From Symsagittifera roscoffensis (lineage: Eukaryota > Xenacoelomorpha > Acoela > Convolutidae), in NCBI RefSeq assembly GCF_963678635.1, contig NC_087065.1, positions 7,465,209-7,529,208 of the forward strand: 64,000 bases of DNA, given 5' to 3'. A program made the position numbers and the translations under genes. Shown piece after piece: positions 61,871-64,000 of the stretch. The first letter of the stretch is position 1, and the number at the start of each line of letters is the position of its first letter. The notes beneath the pieces are model-generated. The model had not been told where the DNA came from, ran no database searches, and saw only the letters and a program-made list of their open reading frames with translations.

Positions 61871-64000
61871 ATTTAGGCAATTGCTACTCTAGGTTCGTTC
61901 TCTCCCTGTCACTCTTGCTTTCTTGACGACACCGCAAAGTGGTCCCTTGTGTACAGAATTCAGTGATTCAACCGAGATTCAAACTATCCAAAATTACGTA
62001 AGGGTTAAGTTGGTGGGAATTGTTCTGTGTCGTACTATGTTGCTGGCCGCTTATTGTCACTACTTTTGTGGCTGAATTGCTCGCACTCGCAATTGCAAGA
62101 GTTTCTATTAGTAGTTAATATTAGATGAAAATATCTCCAAATACAGAAGGCTCTGAGTATTTAATATACAGAATTTAATCTAATCATCTAATCAAGAGAA
62201 GAGGGTCCGCAATTTATCAACTATCGTCACTCAAGGAAACAATTATTTCACTCTAGAGAATTATAAACATTCAATTACGCTCCGTAATTCCAAAAAACTG
62301 CTCATTTTGACGGAGAACCAACTGCTCTCACTAGTACCAAATTTTGTTCTCTAATTAACAGAGAAAGAAGAATACTCTAACTCAGTACCAAGTATTCTCT
62401 CTAAATTTTAGAACCCAATTACTCTCATTAGTAGCCAAATTTGTTTAACGTACGGCTAACCTTTTGCTATGTTTTTCAATTTGAATTTTAGTTTTTGTTA
62501 TAGTTATGTTCGTCCCTTAAAGTCCTGATATTTTCTCTGGTACCTTTAAGTTAGGTATTAAATGAGTTCGTCCACTGACGAAACTGATCCTAACTCCCAT
62601 GTTAATTATAGGTATCTCTAGCTAAACTTTGAAAACATCAATTCTGACTTCATCTCTCAACCAGGTTACGGTTATTTAACAGATATCACGAGGTTGTTTT
62701 TTAGTTATCCCGTTAACGTTCCGACCTCCCATCTTTACTTTATTCCAATCCCGACCTTCTAGCTACCAAGGAAAACCTAATTTGTCTATTGGGGGTTAAA
62801 TTGTGGCAAAATTCACCTCGTGGGAGCTAAGTAAATATCCCACCCATTCATATATTTTAGGAGACCTACGTTCTATCCCGCGCTACTATCACTGCCGATA
62901 TCCTGTGGGACTAATTTTTTTAGTCTAGGTCTAGTTGAACTTCTACTGATAGATTAATCGCCAAGCAAAGCTGAACCCAATGTTTGCCAAGTCTACTCTA
63001 GTTAGTCTATTACTTAATTGTTACAATGCAAAATGTAGAACTTTACCCCCTTCAGCTTCTGATTATGTTCCTAATAGATAAGTGTCCTCCCAATTATAAG
63101 TAACATGATCGACTCCCACATCCGTTTCCCGTTGATTCTGGGGTTTTCATGCAGTTTTGGCCCTAAATTCCCAAAGGTCATTTCAAGGTCACCCGGGGTC
63201 AGTTTTCCATGTTTGGGTTTGGAGTCCCATGGGGGTCCTACCTGCCAAATTTTACTCATTTACCATTAATACTTCCCAAATTATCACATTTCTACGGTCC
63301 ATTATCCTTTTTCCCTTTAAAAGAATTTTAACAACAAAAGGAGTTGTCAGAGGAGTTTAACTCAGAGGGGGTCTTTTTTCGGGATTTGTATATAGTGTCG
63401 ATTGCCGCTATAATTTAATATGACCTCACTCATTATTTTGCGTAAATTGCCTAGTTCCTGTCTCAAGGGTGTTTTTCTCCAATGTTATCAACTTCCGGTC
63501 CAAACGCTGATTTTGGCTCAAACCTTAAAACATGATGTTCCTTGACATTACCTATCTTATCCCAAAATTTTGGCACCCTGCGTTTAGTTGGACTCGAGAA
63601 ACGACTTCCGGAAGTCGGGGTGGGGACTATTCACTTAGGGTATAACACCGGAAGTAGTGGTCAAGGGGGTCTGGGGTTCCAAGTTTACGGTTCAGTCAAT
63701 TAGGCCTAAAACAAATTAAGCTTTGGTCCCATTCCAACCACTTGTTAGTGAGTTCTAAAAAGATTATTTGCACTTCCGGAAACTGTTATCACTTGCGCCA
63801 GTGGTGTCCTAGGGGTCCGGGTTTTTTCATGCCCGGGTCAAATCATCCTAATTATCCGTCCTATGATATTCATCAAGTTAAAATTCTTAGTTTCCATTGG
63901 GAGGGGGTGGTTATCACTATCGTAACCGTCTTTTAGATTTAACCATAGGAGGGACTAATTCTTTCAAGATTTGGACTTATTTTGGGACTCGACCGTCTGT
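61871..64000. other. Segment of different composition, non-coding as far as seen
   Basis: From about 61.9 kb the sequence becomes less A/T-homopolymeric and richer in C and G, with no ORF longer than 67 codons. It may be part of another large repeat or the flank of a gene outside the window. ETS-type cores near 63.5-63.8 kb are listed separately. Confidence 0.45.
63491..63780. promoter_or_regulatory. Cluster of ETS-type CCGGAAGT cores
   Basis: ACTTCCGGT at 63491-63499, the palindrome ACTTCCGGAAGT at 63604-63615, ACCGGAAGTA near 63648 and ACTTCCGGA at 63772-63780 give five cores in 290 bp of an otherwise AT-rich window. ETS factors bind CCGGAAGT. No gene start was identified nearby, so a promoter role is inference. 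Confidence 0.35.

Overview
The window is nuclear DNA of an AT-rich, intron-bearing invertebrate animal. The evidence is one spliced seven-transmembrane receptor gene, hAT DNA transposons with their non-autonomous derivatives, several dispersed repeat families, and one very long retrovirus-like LTR element. The species cannot be named from the sequence. No rRNA, tRNA or CRISPR was found.

Region 1 (about 1-12.2 kb, minus strand): a rhodopsin-family GPCR in four exons (12168-11856, 11049-10765, 10253-10050, 3134-2940). Intron 1 holds a short hAT derivative with a perfect 8-bp target duplication. The 6.9-kb intron 3 holds an internally deleted hAT transposon (6977-8308) that still encodes a BED zinc finger and the hAT dimerisation domain. 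A second hAT derivative lies just upstream of the first exon.

Region 2 (about 12.8-36.0 kb): no recognisable gene. It is a patchwork of repeats: seven copies of a 15-bp tandem repeat, an imperfect tandem duplication, many copies of a 0.5-kb family (family A), a second family with CCGGGTTGAC ends (family B), a pair of repeats that are circular permutations of each other, and a (TA)31 tract.

Region 3 (36,021-54,915): an 18.9-kb LTR retroelement transcribed on the minus strand, bounded by two 410-bp LTRs that differ at four positions, with a GTTT target duplication. In transcription order it carries a primer-binding site, a repeat-rich leader, two small 5' ORFs, a gag-protease ORF (capsid, CCHC knuckle, DSGA protease), pol (RT with YLDD, RNase H, integrase with HHCC, DDE and GPY/F-like modules), a hydrophobic micro-ORF, a Met-less frame with two membrane segments and a Pro/Ser-rich body, an envelope-like glycoprotein, a large unknown ORF downstream of env, and a broken small ORF before the 3' LTR. 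Gag, pol and the post-env ORF are split by frameshifts and several frames carry single in-frame stops, so this copy looks recent but defective. It is the most interesting object in the window.

Region 4 (54.9-64.0 kb): no recognisable gene. It contains further family A copies, an almost spacer-less 1.9-kb inverted repeat (58.4-60.3 kb), and a final 2 kb of different composition with several ETS-type CCGGAAGT cores, possibly the flank of a gene or repeat beyond the window.
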